DNA from: Paracoccus sp. MKU1
GTDB lineage: Bacteria; Pseudomonadota; Alphaproteobacteria; Rhodobacterales; Rhodobacteraceae
Direction: 5' to 3'
DNA length: 59,556 nt
NCBI RefSeq assembly: GCF_001447385.1
Contig: NZ_LLWQ01000120.1
Coordinates: forward strand, 1 to 59,556
Shown: positions 15,706 to 24,439 of the stretch, in pieces
Position numbering within the stretch: position 1 is the first letter of the stretch
Layout of the letters: each line of letters opens with the position of its first letter
Notes under the pieces: model-generated
The model's input: only the letters and a program-made list of their open reading frames with translations
Database searches by the model: none
What the model was told of the DNA's origin: nothing
Translations under genes and position numbers: made by a program

Positions 15706-16575
15706 ATGCTCGACTACGCCGCCCTTGCCGCCCTGTCCGAAATCATCCGCCGCGGCAGCTTCGAGGCGGCGGCCGCGGCGCTCGGCGTCACCCCTTCGGC
15801 GGTGTCGCAACGCATCAAGGGGCTGGAGGAGCGGCTGGGCCAGGTTCTGATCCATCGCGGCCCGCCCGCCAGCGGAACCGCAACGGGACTGCGGCTGATG
15901 CAGCATCTCGACCAGGTGCGGCTGCTGGAAGGCACGCTCGCCGCCAGCCTGCGCCCCTCGGGCGGGCCGGCGGTGCTGCGGCTGGCGGTCAATGCCGACA
16001 GCCTGGCGACCTGGTTCCCGCCGGTGATGACGGCGTTGCCGGTGCTCTATGACCTGGTGCTGGACGACCAGGACCATGCGCGCGACTGGCTGCGCCAGGG
16101 CCAGGTCTCCGCGGCGATCAGCTCGGACCCCGACCCGGTGCCGGGCTGCGATGCGCTGCCGCTTGGCGCCATGCGCTATCAGGCGCTGGCCACGCCGGAT
16201 TTCCTCGCCCGGCATTTCCCGGACGGCGTGACCGAGGCCAGCCTGCGTGCCGCCCCGGCGGTCATCTTCAACGCCAAGGACGCGCTGCAATCCCGCTGGG
16301 CGCAAAAGGCCACCGGCAAGCGCCTGCACCTGCCGGGCCACCGGATCCCGGCCTCGGAACCCTTTGCCCGCGCGGTCGCACTCGGCATCGGCTGGGGCAT
16401 GATCCCCGAGAGCATGGCCGCAGCGGCCCTGCGCCAAGGCCGCCTGCAACCGCTGGTCCCCGACCTGCCGCTGGACGTGGCGCTGCATTGGCATGTGCAG
16501 CGCGCCATGGCCCCCGCCCTCGCCCCGCTGACGGCCGCCATAAGAAAAAGGGCCGCAGCAGAACTGCGGCCCTGA
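15706..16575 (+). CDS. argP: LysR-family regulator ArgP (IciA)
   Basis: A 289-residue LysR-type regulator. The N-terminal winged helix-turn-helix reads MLDYAALAALSEIIRRGSFE and then AAAALGVTPSAVSQRIKGLE, characteristic of ArgP/LysG. The C-terminal effector domain includes SAAISSDPDPVPGCDALPLG and PLGAMRYQALATPDF, also ArgP-like. It is expected to bind arginine or lysine and activate the divergent argO. The start is ATG 15706; the same open frame extends far upstream only because the antisense of other genes lacks stops. The last codons overlap a terminator hairpin (16550-16572), so the transcript probably ends right at the stop codon. Confidence 0.93.
   Translation: MLDYAALAALSEIIRRGSFEAAAAALGVTPSAVSQRIKGLEERLGQVLIHRGPPASGTATGLRLMQHLDQVRLLEGTLAASLRPSGGPAVLRLAVNADSLATWFPPVMTALPVLYDLVLDDQDHARDWLRQGQVSAAISSDPDPVPGCDALPLGAMRYQALATPDFLARHFPDGVTEASLRAAPAVIFNAKDALQSRWAQKATGKRLHLPGHRIPASEPFARAVALGIGWGMIPESMAAAALRQGRLQPLVPDLPLDVALHWHVQRAMAPALAPLTAAIRKRAAAELRP
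16550..16572. terminator. Bidirectional hairpin between argP and yebC
   Basis: A 9-bp stem GGGCCGCAG/CTGCGGCCC (16550-16558 with 16564-16572) with loop CAGAA. It lies within the last codons of argP and is preceded by a run of A (16545-16549), which becomes a T-run for minus-strand transcripts from yebC. Confidence 0.75.
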
Positions 16576-16582
16576 TTTCTCT

Positions 16583-16597
16583 GTTGTCCAAATACCC
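16583..16597. repeat. Dispersed intergenic element, copy 1 (CCAAATA core)
   Basis: GTTGTCCAAATACCC between argP and yebC is almost identical to the sequence at 30733-30747 (one mismatch in 15) and shares its core with five further intergenic sites in this window. Confidence 0.6.
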
Positions 16598-16614
16598 CCG
16601 CCGGAGGCAAAAGA

Positions 16615-17355
16615 TCAAAGCTGCGCCGCCACATCCTCGGGAATGTCGAAATTCCCGGTGACGTTCTGCACGTCGTCGTCCTCTTCCAGCGCATCGATCA
16701 GCTTCATCAGCCGCGTGGCCGTCTCCAGGTCGATCTCGGTCGGCGCCTGCGGCTTCCAGATCAGCTTGGCATGCTCGGATTCGCCCAAGGACGCCTCCAG
16801 CGCATTCGACACCTCGGCCAGGTCGGTATCCGAAGTATAGATCCAGTGCCCGTCCTCGTCGCTTTCGACATCCTCGGCCCCGGCCTCGATCGCGGCCATC
16901 ATCACCGTGTCGGCATCGCCCGCCTCGGGCTTGTAGAGGATCTCGCCTTTGCGGTCGAACATGAAGCTGACCGAGCCGGTCTGGCCCAGGTCGCCGCCGT
17001 ATTTGGTGAAATAGCTGCGCACGTTGGACGCCGTGCGGTTGCGGTTGTCGGTCATCGCCTCGACGATGATGGCGATGCCGTTCGGGCCATAGCCCTCGTA
17101 ACGGATCTCGTCATAGTTCTCGGCGTCGCCACCCTGCGATTTCTTGATGGCGCGGTCGATCACGTCCTTCGGCATCGAGTTCGACTTGGCTTCCTTCACC
17201 GCAAGGCGAAGCCGCGGGTTCTTTTCGGGGTCAGGGTCGCCCATCTTGGCGGCGACGGTGATTTCTTTGGCCAGTTTCGAAAACAGCTTCGAGCGCAGCT
17301 TGTCCTGCTTGCCCTTGCGATGCTGGATATTGGCCCATTTGGAATGGCCTGCCAT
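16615..17355 (-). CDS. yebC: YebC/PmpR-family protein
   Basis: A 246-residue cytoplasmic protein of the YebC/TACO1 family. Members have been described as transcriptional regulators and more recently as factors that help ribosomes translate proline stretches. The family signature [19 protein letters not shown] opens the protein. [19 protein letters not shown] and [19 protein letters not shown] follow, and [16 protein letters not shown] closes it. Length and domain layout are normal and it is complete. It appears to be a single-gene unit converging with argP, sharing the hairpin at 16550. Confidence 0.95.
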   Translation of the reverse strand: MAGHSKWANIQHRKGKQDKLRSKLFSKLAKEITVAAKMGDPDPEKNPRLRLAVKEAKSNSMPKDVIDRAIKKSQGGDAENYDEIRYEGYGPNGIAIIVEAMTDNRNRTASNVRSYFTKYGGDLGQTGSVSFMFDRKGEILYKPEAGDADTVMMAAIEAGAEDVESDEDGHWIYTSDTDLAEVSNALEASLGESEHAKLIWKPQAPTEIDLETATRLMKLIDALEEDDDVQNVTGNFDIPEDVAAQL

Positions 17356-17419
17356 GGTATTTCCCGGAATTTGGATATGTGCTGCGGCTTTTAGTCAGCC
17401 AGGGCCGGGGCCGCAAGCT

Positions 17420-17695
17420 TTACGCCCGATTCTTGACGATCTCGGCCAGCACATACAGCCGCAAGGCGGTGGCCAGCCCCACCTCGGGCGGGCGGGCGGC
17501 GTCGATCTCGGCGATCAGCGCCGCGGCGGTGCGGCCCCCGGCGCGGGCCAGCTCGCGCAGCTCGCGCCAGAACGCATCCTCGAGGCTGACCGAGGTGCGA
17601 TGCCCGCCGATGGTGACCGAGCGCTTGATGGGCGCCGACATCGGCGGCAGAGCCAGGGGCAAAGGCCCCGCGGCAGGTGGATCATTCGTCGCCAT
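17420..17695 (-). CDS. Ribbon-helix-helix domain protein
   Basis: A 91-residue protein. From about residue 19 it has the RHH_4-type pattern SAPIKRSVTIGGHRTSVSLE, FWRELRELARAGGRT, typical of a small conserved Rhodobacterales/Rhizobiales protein encoded beside fumC. The start ATG 17693-17695 overlaps the end of the DUF4169 gene by 14 bases; a second in-frame ATG at 17641 gives a 73-residue form that contains the whole domain. The ribbon-helix-helix suggests DNA binding, but no target is known to me. It is co-directional with DUF4169 and fumC and likely co-transcribed. Confidence 0.85.
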   Translation of the reverse strand: MATNDPPAAGPLPLALPPMSAPIKRSVTIGGHRTSVSLEDAFWRELRELARAGGRTAAALIAEIDAARPPEVGLATALRLYVLAEIVKNRA

Positions 17696-17891
17696 TCTCG
17701 GGATCCTCGCGGCGGTGCTGGTCCAGATGGCGGGCGGCACGCGCGGCGGCGTCCTTCTCGGCGAGCTTCTGGGATTTGTTGCGGCCGAACTTCGCCGCAT
17801 TCTCGTCGCCCTGCTTGCGGGCGGCATCGCGGGCGGCGGATTTGCGCGCCGCCCGCAGGTTCACGACCTTGTCTGAACCAGACCCGGCCAA
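17682..17891 (-). CDS. DUF4169 family protein
   Basis: A 69-residue, very basic and hydrophilic protein with the DUF4169 look: VVNLRAARKSAARDAARK, AAKFGRNKSQKLAEKD, ARHLDQHRRED. It is probably mostly helical. The function is unknown; the family occurs in alphaproteobacteria, commonly between fumC and a ribbon-helix-helix gene, exactly as here. The gene begins two bases after the fumC stop and overlaps the next gene by 14 bases, consistent with one operon. Confidence 0.85.
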   Translation of the reverse strand: MAGSGSDKVVNLRAARKSAARDAARKQGDENAAKFGRNKSQKLAEKDAAARAARHLDQHRREDPENGDE

Positions 17892-17893
17892 GA

Positions 17894-19291
17894 TCAGTCT
17901 TCCGGGCCGATCATCTGCTCGGGGCGGACGATGCTGTCGAAGGTCTCGCCATCAACGAAGCCGAGCGCGATCGCCTCCTCGCGCAGCGTGGTGCCGTTCT
18001 TGTGCGCAGTCTTGGCCACCTTGGTCGCATTGTCATAGCCGATGGTCGGCGCCAGGGCCGTCACCAGCATCAGCGATTCCTTCATCAGTTTCTCGATGCG
18101 CGGGATGTTCGCCTGGGTGCCGACCACCATGTTGTCGGTGAAGGACCCCGCCGCGTCGCCCAGAAGCTGCATGGATTGCAGCACGTTGTAGCTCATCATC
18201 GGGTTGTAGACGTTCAGCTCGAAATGGCCCTGCGACCCGGCGAAGCCGATGGCGGCGTCATTGCCCATGACATGGGCGCAAACCATGGTCAGCGCCTCGG
18301 CCTGGGTCGGGTTCACCTTGCCCGGCATGATCGACGAGCCCGGCTCGTTCTCCGGCAGGATCAGCTCGCCCAGACCCGAGCGCGGGCCCGAGCCCAGCAG
18401 CCGCATGTCGTTGGCGATCTTGAACAGCGCAGCCGCAACGGTCTTCAGCGCGCCCGAGAAGAACACCATCGCGTCATGCGCGGCCAGCGCCTCGAACTTG
18501 TTCGGCGCGGTGACGAAGGGCAGGCCGGTGATCTCGGCGATCTTGGCGGCGATGGCCGTGTCCCAGCCCTTCTTGGTGTTCAGGCCGGTGCCGACGGCGG
18601 TGCCGCCCTGCGCGAGTTCATAGATGTCGCCGAGCGCCAGCTTCACCCGTTCGATGCCCTTGGCGACCTGATGCGCATAGCCGCCGAATTCCTGGCCCAG
18701 CGTCAGCGGCGTCGCGTCCTGGGTATGGGTGCGGCCGATCTTGATGATGTCCTTGAACTCTTCCGACTTCGCGACCAGCGCCTTGTGCAGCTTTTCCAGC
18801 CCCGGCAGCAGCACGTCGCGCGCCTGCATGGCGATGGCGACATGCATGGCGGTCGGGAAGGTGTCGTTCGAGCTTTGGCCCATGTTCACATGGTCGTTCG
18901 GATGAACCGGCTTCTTCGAGCCCATCTCGCCGCCCAGGATCTCGATGGCGCGGTTCGAGATCACCTCGTTGGCGTTCATGTTCGACTGGGTGCCCGAGCC
19001 GGTCTGCCAGACCACCAGCGGGAAGTTGTCGTCGAACTTGCCGGCGACGACTTCCGCGGCCGCCTGCACCATGGCCTTGCCGATCTCCGGGTCCAGCTTG
19101 CCCGTGGCCATGTTCACCTCGGCCGCGGCCTGCTTGATCGCGCCCAGGGCGCGGATGATCGGCACCGGCTGCTTCTCCCAGCCGATCGGGAAGTTCTGGA
19201 TCGAGCGCTGAGTCTGGGCGCCCCAATATTTGTCGGCGGGCACCTCCAGCGGGCCGAAGCTGTCGGTTTCGGTGCGGGTGGTCTTGGTCAT
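17894..19291 (-). CDS. fumC: Class II fumarate hydratase
   Basis: The oxygen-stable, iron-free fumarase of the TCA cycle (fumarate + water to malate), a homotetramer of 465-residue subunits. Family landmarks are [20 protein letters not shown] at the N-terminus, the substrate-site region [30 protein letters not shown] and the superfamily signature [11 protein letters not shown]. The ATG at 19289-19291 has GAGGGAG six bases upstream and is preferred over an upstream GTG at 19304-19306. It is the first gene of a three-gene unit with DUF4169 and the ribbon-helix-helix protein. Confidence 0.97.
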   Translation of the reverse strand: MTKTTRTETDSFGPLEVPADKYWGAQTQRSIQNFPIGWEKQPVPIIRALGAIKQAAAEVNMATGKLDPEIGKAMVQAAAEVVAGKFDDNFPLVVWQTGSGTQSNMNANEVISNRAIEILGGEMGSKKPVHPNDHVNMGQSSNDTFPTAMHVAIAMQARDVLLPGLEKLHKALVAKSEEFKDIIKIGRTHTQDATPLTLGQEFGGYAHQVAKGIERVKLALGDIYELAQGGTAVGTGLNTKKGWDTAIAAKIAEITGLPFVTAPNKFEALAAHDAMVFFSGALKTVAAALFKIANDMRLLGSGPRSGLGELILPENEPGSSIMPGKVNPTQAEALTMVCAHVMGNDAAIGFAGSQGHFELNVYNPMMSYNVLQSMQLLGDAAGSFTDNMVVGTQANIPRIEKLMKESLMLVTALAPTIGYDNATKVAKTAHKNGTTLREEAIALGFVDGETFDSIVRPEQMIGPED

Positions 19292-19383
19292 GGCATGCTC
19301 CCTCACGGTGTTGCGGGGGTTCTAGGCCCGATGGCGGGGATTCGCAATCGGCATGCCGTGGTATGCCATGCGCTAACAGTGGA

Positions 19384-19848
19384 TCATTTGCGCCATTTAT
19401 CCAGGCTGACCACCTCGGCACCGCCCTTGGGACTGTCCTCGCCCGGGCCCTCGGGCTCGGCCTCATCCTCGTCTTCGGGCTCGTCCTCGTCTTCCTCGTG
19501 GTTCTCGAAGCGCAGCCCGAACTCGACCGAAGGGTCCACGAAGGTGCGCAACGCGTCGAAGGGAATATAGAGCGGCTCGGGCGAATTGCCGAAATTCAGC
19601 GTGATGTGGAATCCCTCCGGCGTGACCGAGAGATTCTCGAACCAATGCTGGATGACGATGGTCATTTCCTCGGGATAGCGCTCGCGCAGCCAGTCGGCCA
19701 TCTCGACATCCGAATCGCGTGTGTCGAAGGTGATGAAGAAATGATGCTCGCCCGGCAGCCCCTCTTTCGCCACCGTCTCCAGCACATCCGCGATCAGCCG
19801 CTGCATGGCCCGGTGCATCATTCCGCCGTAATCTATTCCGCGTGCCAT
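19384..19848 (-). CDS. sspB: SspB-family ClpXP adaptor (stringent starvation protein B)
   Basis: A 154-residue adaptor that delivers ssrA-tagged and other substrates to the ClpXP protease. The folded domain covers about residues 1-105 (IDYGGMMHRAMQRLIADVLE; HFFITFDTRDSDVEMADWL; MTIVIQHWFENLSV; ITLNFGNSPEPLYIPFDAL). It is followed by a flexible, highly acidic linker and the C-terminal module VVSLDKWRK, which matches the ClpX-binding tails of alpha-proteobacterial SspB. The start ATG 19846-19848 follows CGGAGG. It sits just upstream of the fumC unit on the same strand but is probably transcribed separately. Confidence 0.93.
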   Translation of the reverse strand: MARGIDYGGMMHRAMQRLIADVLETVAKEGLPGEHHFFITFDTRDSDVEMADWLRERYPEEMTIVIQHWFENLSVTPEGFHITLNFGNSPEPLYIPFDALRTFVDPSVEFGLRFENHEEDEDEPEDEDEAEPEGPGEDSPKGGAEVVSLDKWRK

Positions 19849-19948
19849 GGCGTCCTCCGTCGTGTTGGGGGCCAGCATAGGGAATTGAGACGGCTTGAAA
19901 AGCCCCTAGCGCCGCTTGGAAGCACGACCGCCGGCCGGCGTCTTCGTT

Positions 19949-19960
19949 CCCCAAATACTC
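19949..19960. repeat. Dispersed intergenic element, copy 2 (CCAAATACTC)
   Basis: CCCCAAATACTC beside the tRNA terminator. It shares the CCAAATA core with the elements at 16583, 29511, 30733, 34727, 36953 and 44723. Confidence 0.6.
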
Positions 19961-19985
19961 AAAAAGCCGCGCCGGAAGCGCGGCT
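19961..19985 (-). terminator. Terminator of the tRNA-Asp transcript
   Basis: Read on the minus strand, an 8-bp stem AGCCGCGC/GCGCGGCT (19965-19972 with 19978-19985) with a 5-base loop is followed by five T. It sits 30 bases beyond the 3' end of the second tRNA, the standard place for a tRNA terminator. Confidence 0.8.
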
Positions 19986-20014
19986 GCGAAGCCATGGACA
20001 ATCAAGGGGAAAGA

Positions 20015-20091
20015 TGGCGCGGTTGACGGGGCTCGAACCCGCGACCCCCGGCGTGACAGGCCGGTACTCTAACCAACTGAGCTACAACCGC
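20015..20091 (-). tRNA. tRNA-Asp (GTC), copy 2
   Basis: A 77-base tRNA including the encoded CCA. The acceptor arm GCGGTTG/CAACCGC, D-arm TAGCTCAGTTGGTTAGA, anticodon arm CCGGC-CTGTCAC-GCCGG with anticodon GTC, and T-arm GCGGGTTCGAGCCCCGT are all intact. It is identical to the copy at 20120-20196 and is transcribed after it. Confidence 0.97.
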
Positions 20092-20119
20092 GCATCTTTT
20101 CGGCGATATATGGTGGTGG

Positions 20120-20196
20120 TGGCGCGGTTGACGGGGCTCGAACCCGCGACCCCCGGCGTGACAGGCCGGTACTCTAACCAACTGAGCTACAACCGC
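20120..20196 (-). tRNA. tRNA-Asp (GTC), copy 1
   Basis: The same 77-base cloverleaf as the neighbouring copy, with anticodon GTC and encoded CCA, separated from it by 28 bases. The tandem pair probably forms a single minus-strand transcript. Confidence 0.97.
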
Positions 20197-20280
20197 GCAG
20201 ACCACTTCCCCCGGATCGCCGTCCGGGGTGCGAGGGGGTTTACGCATGGGGGCGGGTGGCGTCAAGGCCGATCTTGCGCA

Positions 20281-20311
20281 AAAAACGCCGGGGCGCCCCG
20301 AAAGGCGCCCC
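20281..20311 (-). terminator. Terminator of the PRC-barrel protein gene
   Basis: An 8-bp stem GGGGCGCC/GGCGCCCC (20290-20297 with 20304-20311), with a T-rich stretch (GTTTTTTG on the minus strand) four bases on, directly downstream of the gene ending at 20339. Confidence 0.75.
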
Positions 20312-20338
20312 GCTCCGGTTCGGAAATGGCCCGAGTCC

Positions 20339-21127
20339 TTATTTCCGCACGGTCTTTTCGTCGAAGTCCGGCAGCGCTTCCAGCTCGGCCTTGGTGTAGT
20401 TGGTGGCAAAGAAGGTGTCGTTGCCGATGGTCACCAGATGGATCGCATCCACGCCCAGCAACACCTTCTTGGCGCCGATGCCCAGGAAGCCGCCGATATC
20501 GGCGACATAGCCGACGACCTGGCCCGAATCATCCAGCACGATGTCGTTCACCTTGGCGATGTCCTGCCATTCGGCCGGGCGCTCCTCGACCGCGGGATCG
20601 ACCCATTCGGTGGTCGAGGGCTGGTTGGTGGTCCAGATCCGGCGGCTGGTCAGCCAGCTCGACAGCACGCCCGGCTCGGCCTCGGAGATCGCCGGCGGAT
20701 TGACGTCGGGCGGCGTGACCGGCGCCTCAGCCGCCGCATCCGCAGCAGCATCGGCGGCGTCGCTTGCGGCATCGGCAGCATCCTCGGCCGCCTCGGGCAC
20801 CGCATCGCCGGCGGGTGCATCCGGGGCCATTCCGGTTTCCGCGGCAGCCCCGGTCGCATCATTGGCGGCATCGCTGGCCGCGTCGGCGGCATCGGCCGCA
20901 TCATCGGCGGCCTGGGCGGCGGCGTCGCCGGTTTCCTCGGCAGCCTGATCGGCGGCCTGTTCCGCCTGTTCGGCGGCCTGCTCGGCCTGATCGGCGGCGC
21001 TTTCGGCCGCGGTGGCGGCATCCTCGACCTGCTCGGCCGGCATCTCGGGCGGCGGGGTGGTTTCGGTCTGGGCAAAGACGGGGCTGGCCAGGGCCAAGGT
21101 GGTGGCGGCGATGACAAGAGGTTTCAT
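20339..21127 (-). CDS. Exported PRC-barrel domain protein with Ala/Asp/Glu-rich coil
   Basis: A 262-residue protein with a clear signal peptide (MKPLVIAATTLALASPVFAQ). Residues about 30-135 are a low-complexity, Ala-rich helical region made of AADQAEQAAEQAEQ- and AADAASDAANDA-type repeats, probably an extended coil. The C-terminal 110 residues include a PRC-barrel-like domain (DIAKVNDIVLDDSGQVVGYV, GFLGIGAKKVLLGVDAI). PRC-barrel proteins of this kind are common in Rhodobacterales envelopes; the role is unknown. It has its own hairpin terminator. The base composition of the repeat is GC-rich and the reading frame intact, so it is not a repeat artefact. Confidence 0.85.
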   Translation of the reverse strand: MKPLVIAATTLALASPVFAQTETTPPPEMPAEQVEDAATAAESAADQAEQAAEQAEQAADQAAEETGDAAAQAADDAADAADAASDAANDATGAAAETGMAPDAPAGDAVPEAAEDAADAASDAADAAADAAAEAPVTPPDVNPPAISEAEPGVLSSWLTSRRIWTTNQPSTTEWVDPAVEERPAEWQDIAKVNDIVLDDSGQVVGYVADIGGFLGIGAKKVLLGVDAIHLVTIGNDTFFATNYTKAELEALPDFDEKTVRK

Positions 21128-21235
21128 GGACGATGTCCTTTCCGGTTGTCGTTGTTACGGACGGCGCAGAGCCGTCATATGTCCGCCCAACGCCCGCATT
21201 CGCGGCATCGTTCCCATGAAATGGTGCCGAAACAA

Positions 21236-21260
21236 TCACAAGGCGGAAATCCGCTTGTGA
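21236..21260. terminator. Imperfect hairpin between anmK and the PRC-barrel gene
   Basis: An 11-bp interrupted stem (TCACAAG and CGGA pairing with TCCG and CTTGTGA, one bulged G) with a two-base loop lies 25 bases beyond the anmK stop. It may terminate anmK transcripts or serve as an operator for the PRC-barrel gene. Confidence 0.4.
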
Positions 21261-21284
21261 ACGTGACGCGGCTTTCGGCCGGCC

Positions 21285-22388
21285 TCAGCGCCGCGGCGGA
21301 TGGCTGATCCGCCCGCCGCAGACCGGCCCCGGCGCCCCCGTGGTGCCGGGCCCCGAGGTCGGCAGGCCGCGCAGCACCCGCACCGCCAGCCAGCCGAAGG
21401 CCTGCGCCTCGAGCATGTCGCCGTCGAGCCCGGCCTCCTCGACCGGGGCGACCCGGACCGGCAGCCGCTGCGCCAGCGCCGCCATCATCGCGACATTGTG
21501 ACGGCCGCCGCCGCAGACCAGGACCAGTTCCGGCGCCCGGTCCAAGACCGCCACCCCCGCCGCCACCGCCGCCGCCGCCGCATGGGTCAGCGTCGCCGCC
21601 GCATCGGCATCGGACAGCCCCGCGACCTCGGCCGCGAGCTCCGGAAACGCGTCACGATCCAGCGATTTCGGCACGGGCCGGGCGAAATGCGGATGGCGCA
21701 GGAAGCGGGCGATGACCCTCTCGTCCGGACGGCCCTGCATGGCGAGCCGCCCGCCCTCGTCCCGCGCCAGCCCGCGCCGGGCGCGCATCAGGTCGTTCAC
21801 CGGCGCATTGGCCGGTCCGGTGTCAAAGGCGATGCAGGCCCCCGACGCCTCGGGCGCCCCGGCGCCCGGATCGACCCAGGTCAGGTTGCCCACCCCGCCC
21901 AGGTTCAGGAAGCCGACCGGGGCACGCGGCAGAAGCCCCTGCCCCATCGCCCATTCCGCGCAAGCCCAGTGAAAGAAAGGCGCCAGCGGCGCGCCCTCGC
22001 CGCCCAGCCGCACATCCTCGGACCGGAAATCCCACACCACCGGCCGGTCCAGCTTGCGCGCCAGCAACGCGCCGTCCCCGGCCTGATGCGTGCCGCGCCC
22101 CCCCGGATCGTGCGCCAGCGTCTGGCCGTGATAGCCGACCAGCTCCGCCTCGGGAAAACCCTCGGCCAGCGCGGCATGGGCGGCGACCGAAAGCTCGGCC
22201 GCCTCCGCCACGTCCGGCCCGTCCGGCCATTGCCCCAGCGCCGCATGCAGCAGCCCCGATTCATTGCCGGAATAGGCACGATAGGCGCTGCGGCCGAATC
22301 CGGCGATGCGCCGTCCGTCGGTCTCGATCATCGCCGCGTCCACCCCGTCCAGCGAGGTTCCCGACATCATCCCCAGCGCCCGGATCAT
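21285..22388 (-). CDS. anmK: Anhydro-N-acetylmuramic acid kinase
   Basis: A murein-recycling enzyme that opens and phosphorylates 1,6-anhydro-MurNAc to MurNAc-6-phosphate using ATP. It is a 367-residue cytoplasmic protein of the hexokinase/actin-like superfamily. Landmarks are the N-terminal [31 protein letters not shown], the [12 protein letters not shown] motif and the late [19 protein letters not shown]. The start is ATG 22386-22388; the longer frame to 22448 lacks support. It is divergent from tyrS across 58 bases, so the two probably share a control region. Confidence 0.95.
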   Translation of the reverse strand: MIRALGMMSGTSLDGVDAAMIETDGRRIAGFGRSAYRAYSGNESGLLHAALGQWPDGPDVAEAAELSVAAHAALAEGFPEAELVGYHGQTLAHDPGGRGTHQAGDGALLARKLDRPVVWDFRSEDVRLGGEGAPLAPFFHWACAEWAMGQGLLPRAPVGFLNLGGVGNLTWVDPGAGAPEASGACIAFDTGPANAPVNDLMRARRGLARDEGGRLAMQGRPDERVIARFLRHPHFARPVPKSLDRDAFPELAAEVAGLSDADAAATLTHAAAAAVAAGVAVLDRAPELVLVCGGGRHNVAMMAALAQRLPVRVAPVEEAGLDGDMLEAQAFGWLAVRVLRGLPTSGPGTTGAPGPVCGGRISHPPRR

Positions 22389-22446
22389 CCTGCTTTCCCT
22401 TCGGCCTTTCCCCCGGTATATCCGCGCCAGTCGAAAGGAACAGCCC

Positions 22447-23691
22447 ATGACCTACCGTGCCAAATCCGATTTCCTGAACGTGATGATCGAGCGTGGCTAT
22501 CTGGCGGACTGCACCGACATGCAGGCGCTGGACGAAGCCCTCGTCAGCGGGCCGGTGACGGCATATATCGGTTATGACGCGACCGCGGCCAGCCTGCATG
22601 TCGGGCACCTCTTGAACATCATGATGCTGCGCTGGTTCCAGAAGACCGGCAACCGCCCGATCACGCTGATGGGCGGCGGCACCACCAAGGTCGGCGACCC
22701 CTCCTTCCGCAGCGAGGAGCGCCCGCTGCTGACCCCGGAGGCGATCCAGTCGAACATCGACGGCATGCAGCAGGTCTTCGCCCGCTACCTCGACTATGGC
22801 GAGGGACGCGCGATGATGCTCAACAACGCCGAATGGCTGGACAACCTGAACTATCTGGATTTCCTGCGCGACATCGGCCGGCATTTCTCGGTCAACCGGA
22901 TGCTGTCGTTTGAATCGGTCAAGTCGCGCTTGGATCGCGAGCAGTCGCTGAGCTTCCTCGAATTCAACTACATGATCCTGCAAGCCTATGACTTCCTCGA
23001 GCTTTACCGGCGTTATGGCTGCCGGTTGCAGATGGGCGGCTCGGATCAATGGGGCAATATCGTCAACGGCATCGACCTGACCCGCCGGGTGCTGGATGCC
23101 GAGATCTGGGGCCTGACCTCGCCCTTGCTGACCACCTCGGACGGGCGCAAGATGGGCAAGTCGGCCGGCGGCGCGGTCTGGCTGAACGGCGCCATGCTGT
23201 CGCCCTACGAGTTCTGGCAGTTCTGGCGCAACACCACCGACGCCGATGTCGGCCGCTTCCTGAAGCTCTATACCGAGCTGCCGGTCGAGGAATGCGACCG
23301 CCTCGGCCGGCTTTCCGGCTCCGAGATCAACGCCGCCAAGATCATCCTGGCCAATGAGGTCACGACGCTGCTGCACGGCGCCGAAGCCGCCGCATCAGCC
23401 GAGGCGACCGCCCGCGAGGTTTTCGAACAGGGCGGCGCCGGCGGCGATCTGGAGGTGGTGACCATCGGCGCCGATGCGCTGGCCTCGGGCCTGACCGTAG
23501 TGCAGCTTCTGGCGCAGACCGGCATCACCGCCTCGGGGAAAGAGGCCAAGCGCCTGATCGCCGAGGGTGGGCTGCGGCTGAACAACGAGGCCGTGTCCGA
23601 TCCCCAGCTTGCCGTCGATGCGGCGCTGATCGGCAACGGGCTGAAAGTCTCGGTCGGCAAGAAGAAACACCGCATGGTGCAGGTGGGATAA
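22447..23691 (+). CDS. tyrS: Tyrosyl-tRNA synthetase
   Basis: Charges tRNA-Tyr with tyrosine. A class I synthetase of 414 residues. The HIGH-like motif is HVGH at 51-54 and the KMSKS-like loop is KMGKS from residue 235. Tyrosine-site residues appear in [16 protein letters not shown] and [14 protein letters not shown]. The C-terminal S4-like RNA-binding domain covers about residues 345-414 ([20 protein letters not shown]). Length and order of domains are normal for the TyrRS group that has KMGKS. It stands alone, divergent from anmK, followed by an AT-rich gap. Confidence 0.97.
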   Translation: MTYRAKSDFLNVMIERGYLADCTDMQALDEALVSGPVTAYIGYDATAASLHVGHLLNIMMLRWFQKTGNRPITLMGGGTTKVGDPSFRSEERPLLTPEAIQSNIDGMQQVFARYLDYGEGRAMMLNNAEWLDNLNYLDFLRDIGRHFSVNRMLSFESVKSRLDREQSLSFLEFNYMILQAYDFLELYRRYGCRLQMGGSDQWGNIVNGIDLTRRVLDAEIWGLTSPLLTTSDGRKMGKSAGGAVWLNGAMLSPYEFWQFWRNTTDADVGRFLKLYTELPVEECDRLGRLSGSEINAAKIILANEVTTLLHGAEAAASAEATAREVFEQGGAGGDLEVVTIGADALASGLTVVQLLAQTGITASGKEAKRLIAEGGLRLNNEAVSDPQLAVDAALIGNGLKVSVGKKKHRMVQVG

Positions 23692-23863
23692 GCGAAGGGC
23701 GGGGCGATTCCGGCCTTTTTTAATCCCGGCTTTTTTAGATGACAGCGGCCACGCAAAACGTCGCAGTTACCGGCCGTTTGGCTGTCGAGAATATTCTTGA
23801 TCTTTCCAGGTTCTTTATTTTTTCATATTAGATGATTCGTAACTTTAACAAAGGGTAGCGTTA

Positions 23864-24316
23864 ATGCGTGGCAGCGTTCTGGACTTCGATCCGAGAAGTG
23901 GATCCGGGATCATCAGCGGGGGCGATGGCGTTCGGTATACGTTCAAGGGTGTGGACGTGCAGAATAATTTTGAGAAGATTCGCGCCGGGGTCAATGTCGA
24001 TTTCGAGGCGGTTGAAGACCAGGCGACCGCCATCTACCCCGTTGCGCCTTCCGCGGGACAAGTAGGCGAAAAGTCCAAGGTGGCTGCGGGCCTGCTGGCG
24101 CTTTTCTTGGGCGGGCTTGGCATCCACAAGTTCTATCTGGGCCAAACGACTGCTGGCATTATCATGCTACTGGTTTCCGTGCTGGGTGCCATCCTGCTGT
24201 TCATTCCCACTTTCATAGTTGGAATTATCGCTTTCATCGAAGGAATAATCTATCTGACCAAGTCCGACGAGGATTTTTACCAAACCTATGAGATAGACAA
24301 GAAGGCTTGGTTCTGA
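23864..24316 (+). CDS. TM2-domain membrane protein with N-terminal cold-shock-like domain
   Basis: A 150-residue protein. Residues 1-55 resemble a cold-shock/OB-fold module (MRGSVLDFDPRSGSGIISGG; YTFKGVDVQNNFEKIRAGVN; VDFEAVED), a compact beta-rich nucleic-acid-binding fold. Residues about 70-130 are a TM2 domain: KSKVAAGLLALFLGGLGIHK, FYLGQTTAGIIMLLVSVLG and a second helix. TM2 proteins are of unknown function. Codon and base use is distinctly more AT-rich than in neighbouring genes, and the 170-base upstream gap is also AT-rich with T-runs, suggesting recent arrival or an unusual selective regime. It is intact and appears to be a single-gene unit. The start is ATG 23864; the ribosome site is only weak (AAGGGTAG). 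Confidence 0.85.
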   Translation: MRGSVLDFDPRSGSGIISGGDGVRYTFKGVDVQNNFEKIRAGVNVDFEAVEDQATAIYPVAPSAGQVGEKSKVAAGLLALFLGGLGIHKFYLGQTTAGIIMLLVSVLGAILLFIPTFIVGIIAFIEGIIYLTKSDEDFYQTYEIDKKAWF

Positions 24317-24439
24317 AATCAGTTCCCGCCGCTGTGGCGGAAGCCTCGAAGCCAAGGCCAGGTTGGTCGTGTTGGGAACAGGGCTGTCTCGCTTCGGGGT
24401 GCGACACAAAAGGGGGGCTGCGCCGGACGGCCCCTCGCA

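Noticed and set aside
20015..20196. A long exact repeat of 77 bases that could be a mobile or CRISPR repeat
   Set aside because: Both copies fold as complete tRNA-Asp genes.
23692..23760. A terminator after tyrS in the T-rich stretch
   Set aside because: There are two runs of T but no clear stable stem before either, so I could not define a hairpin with confidence.
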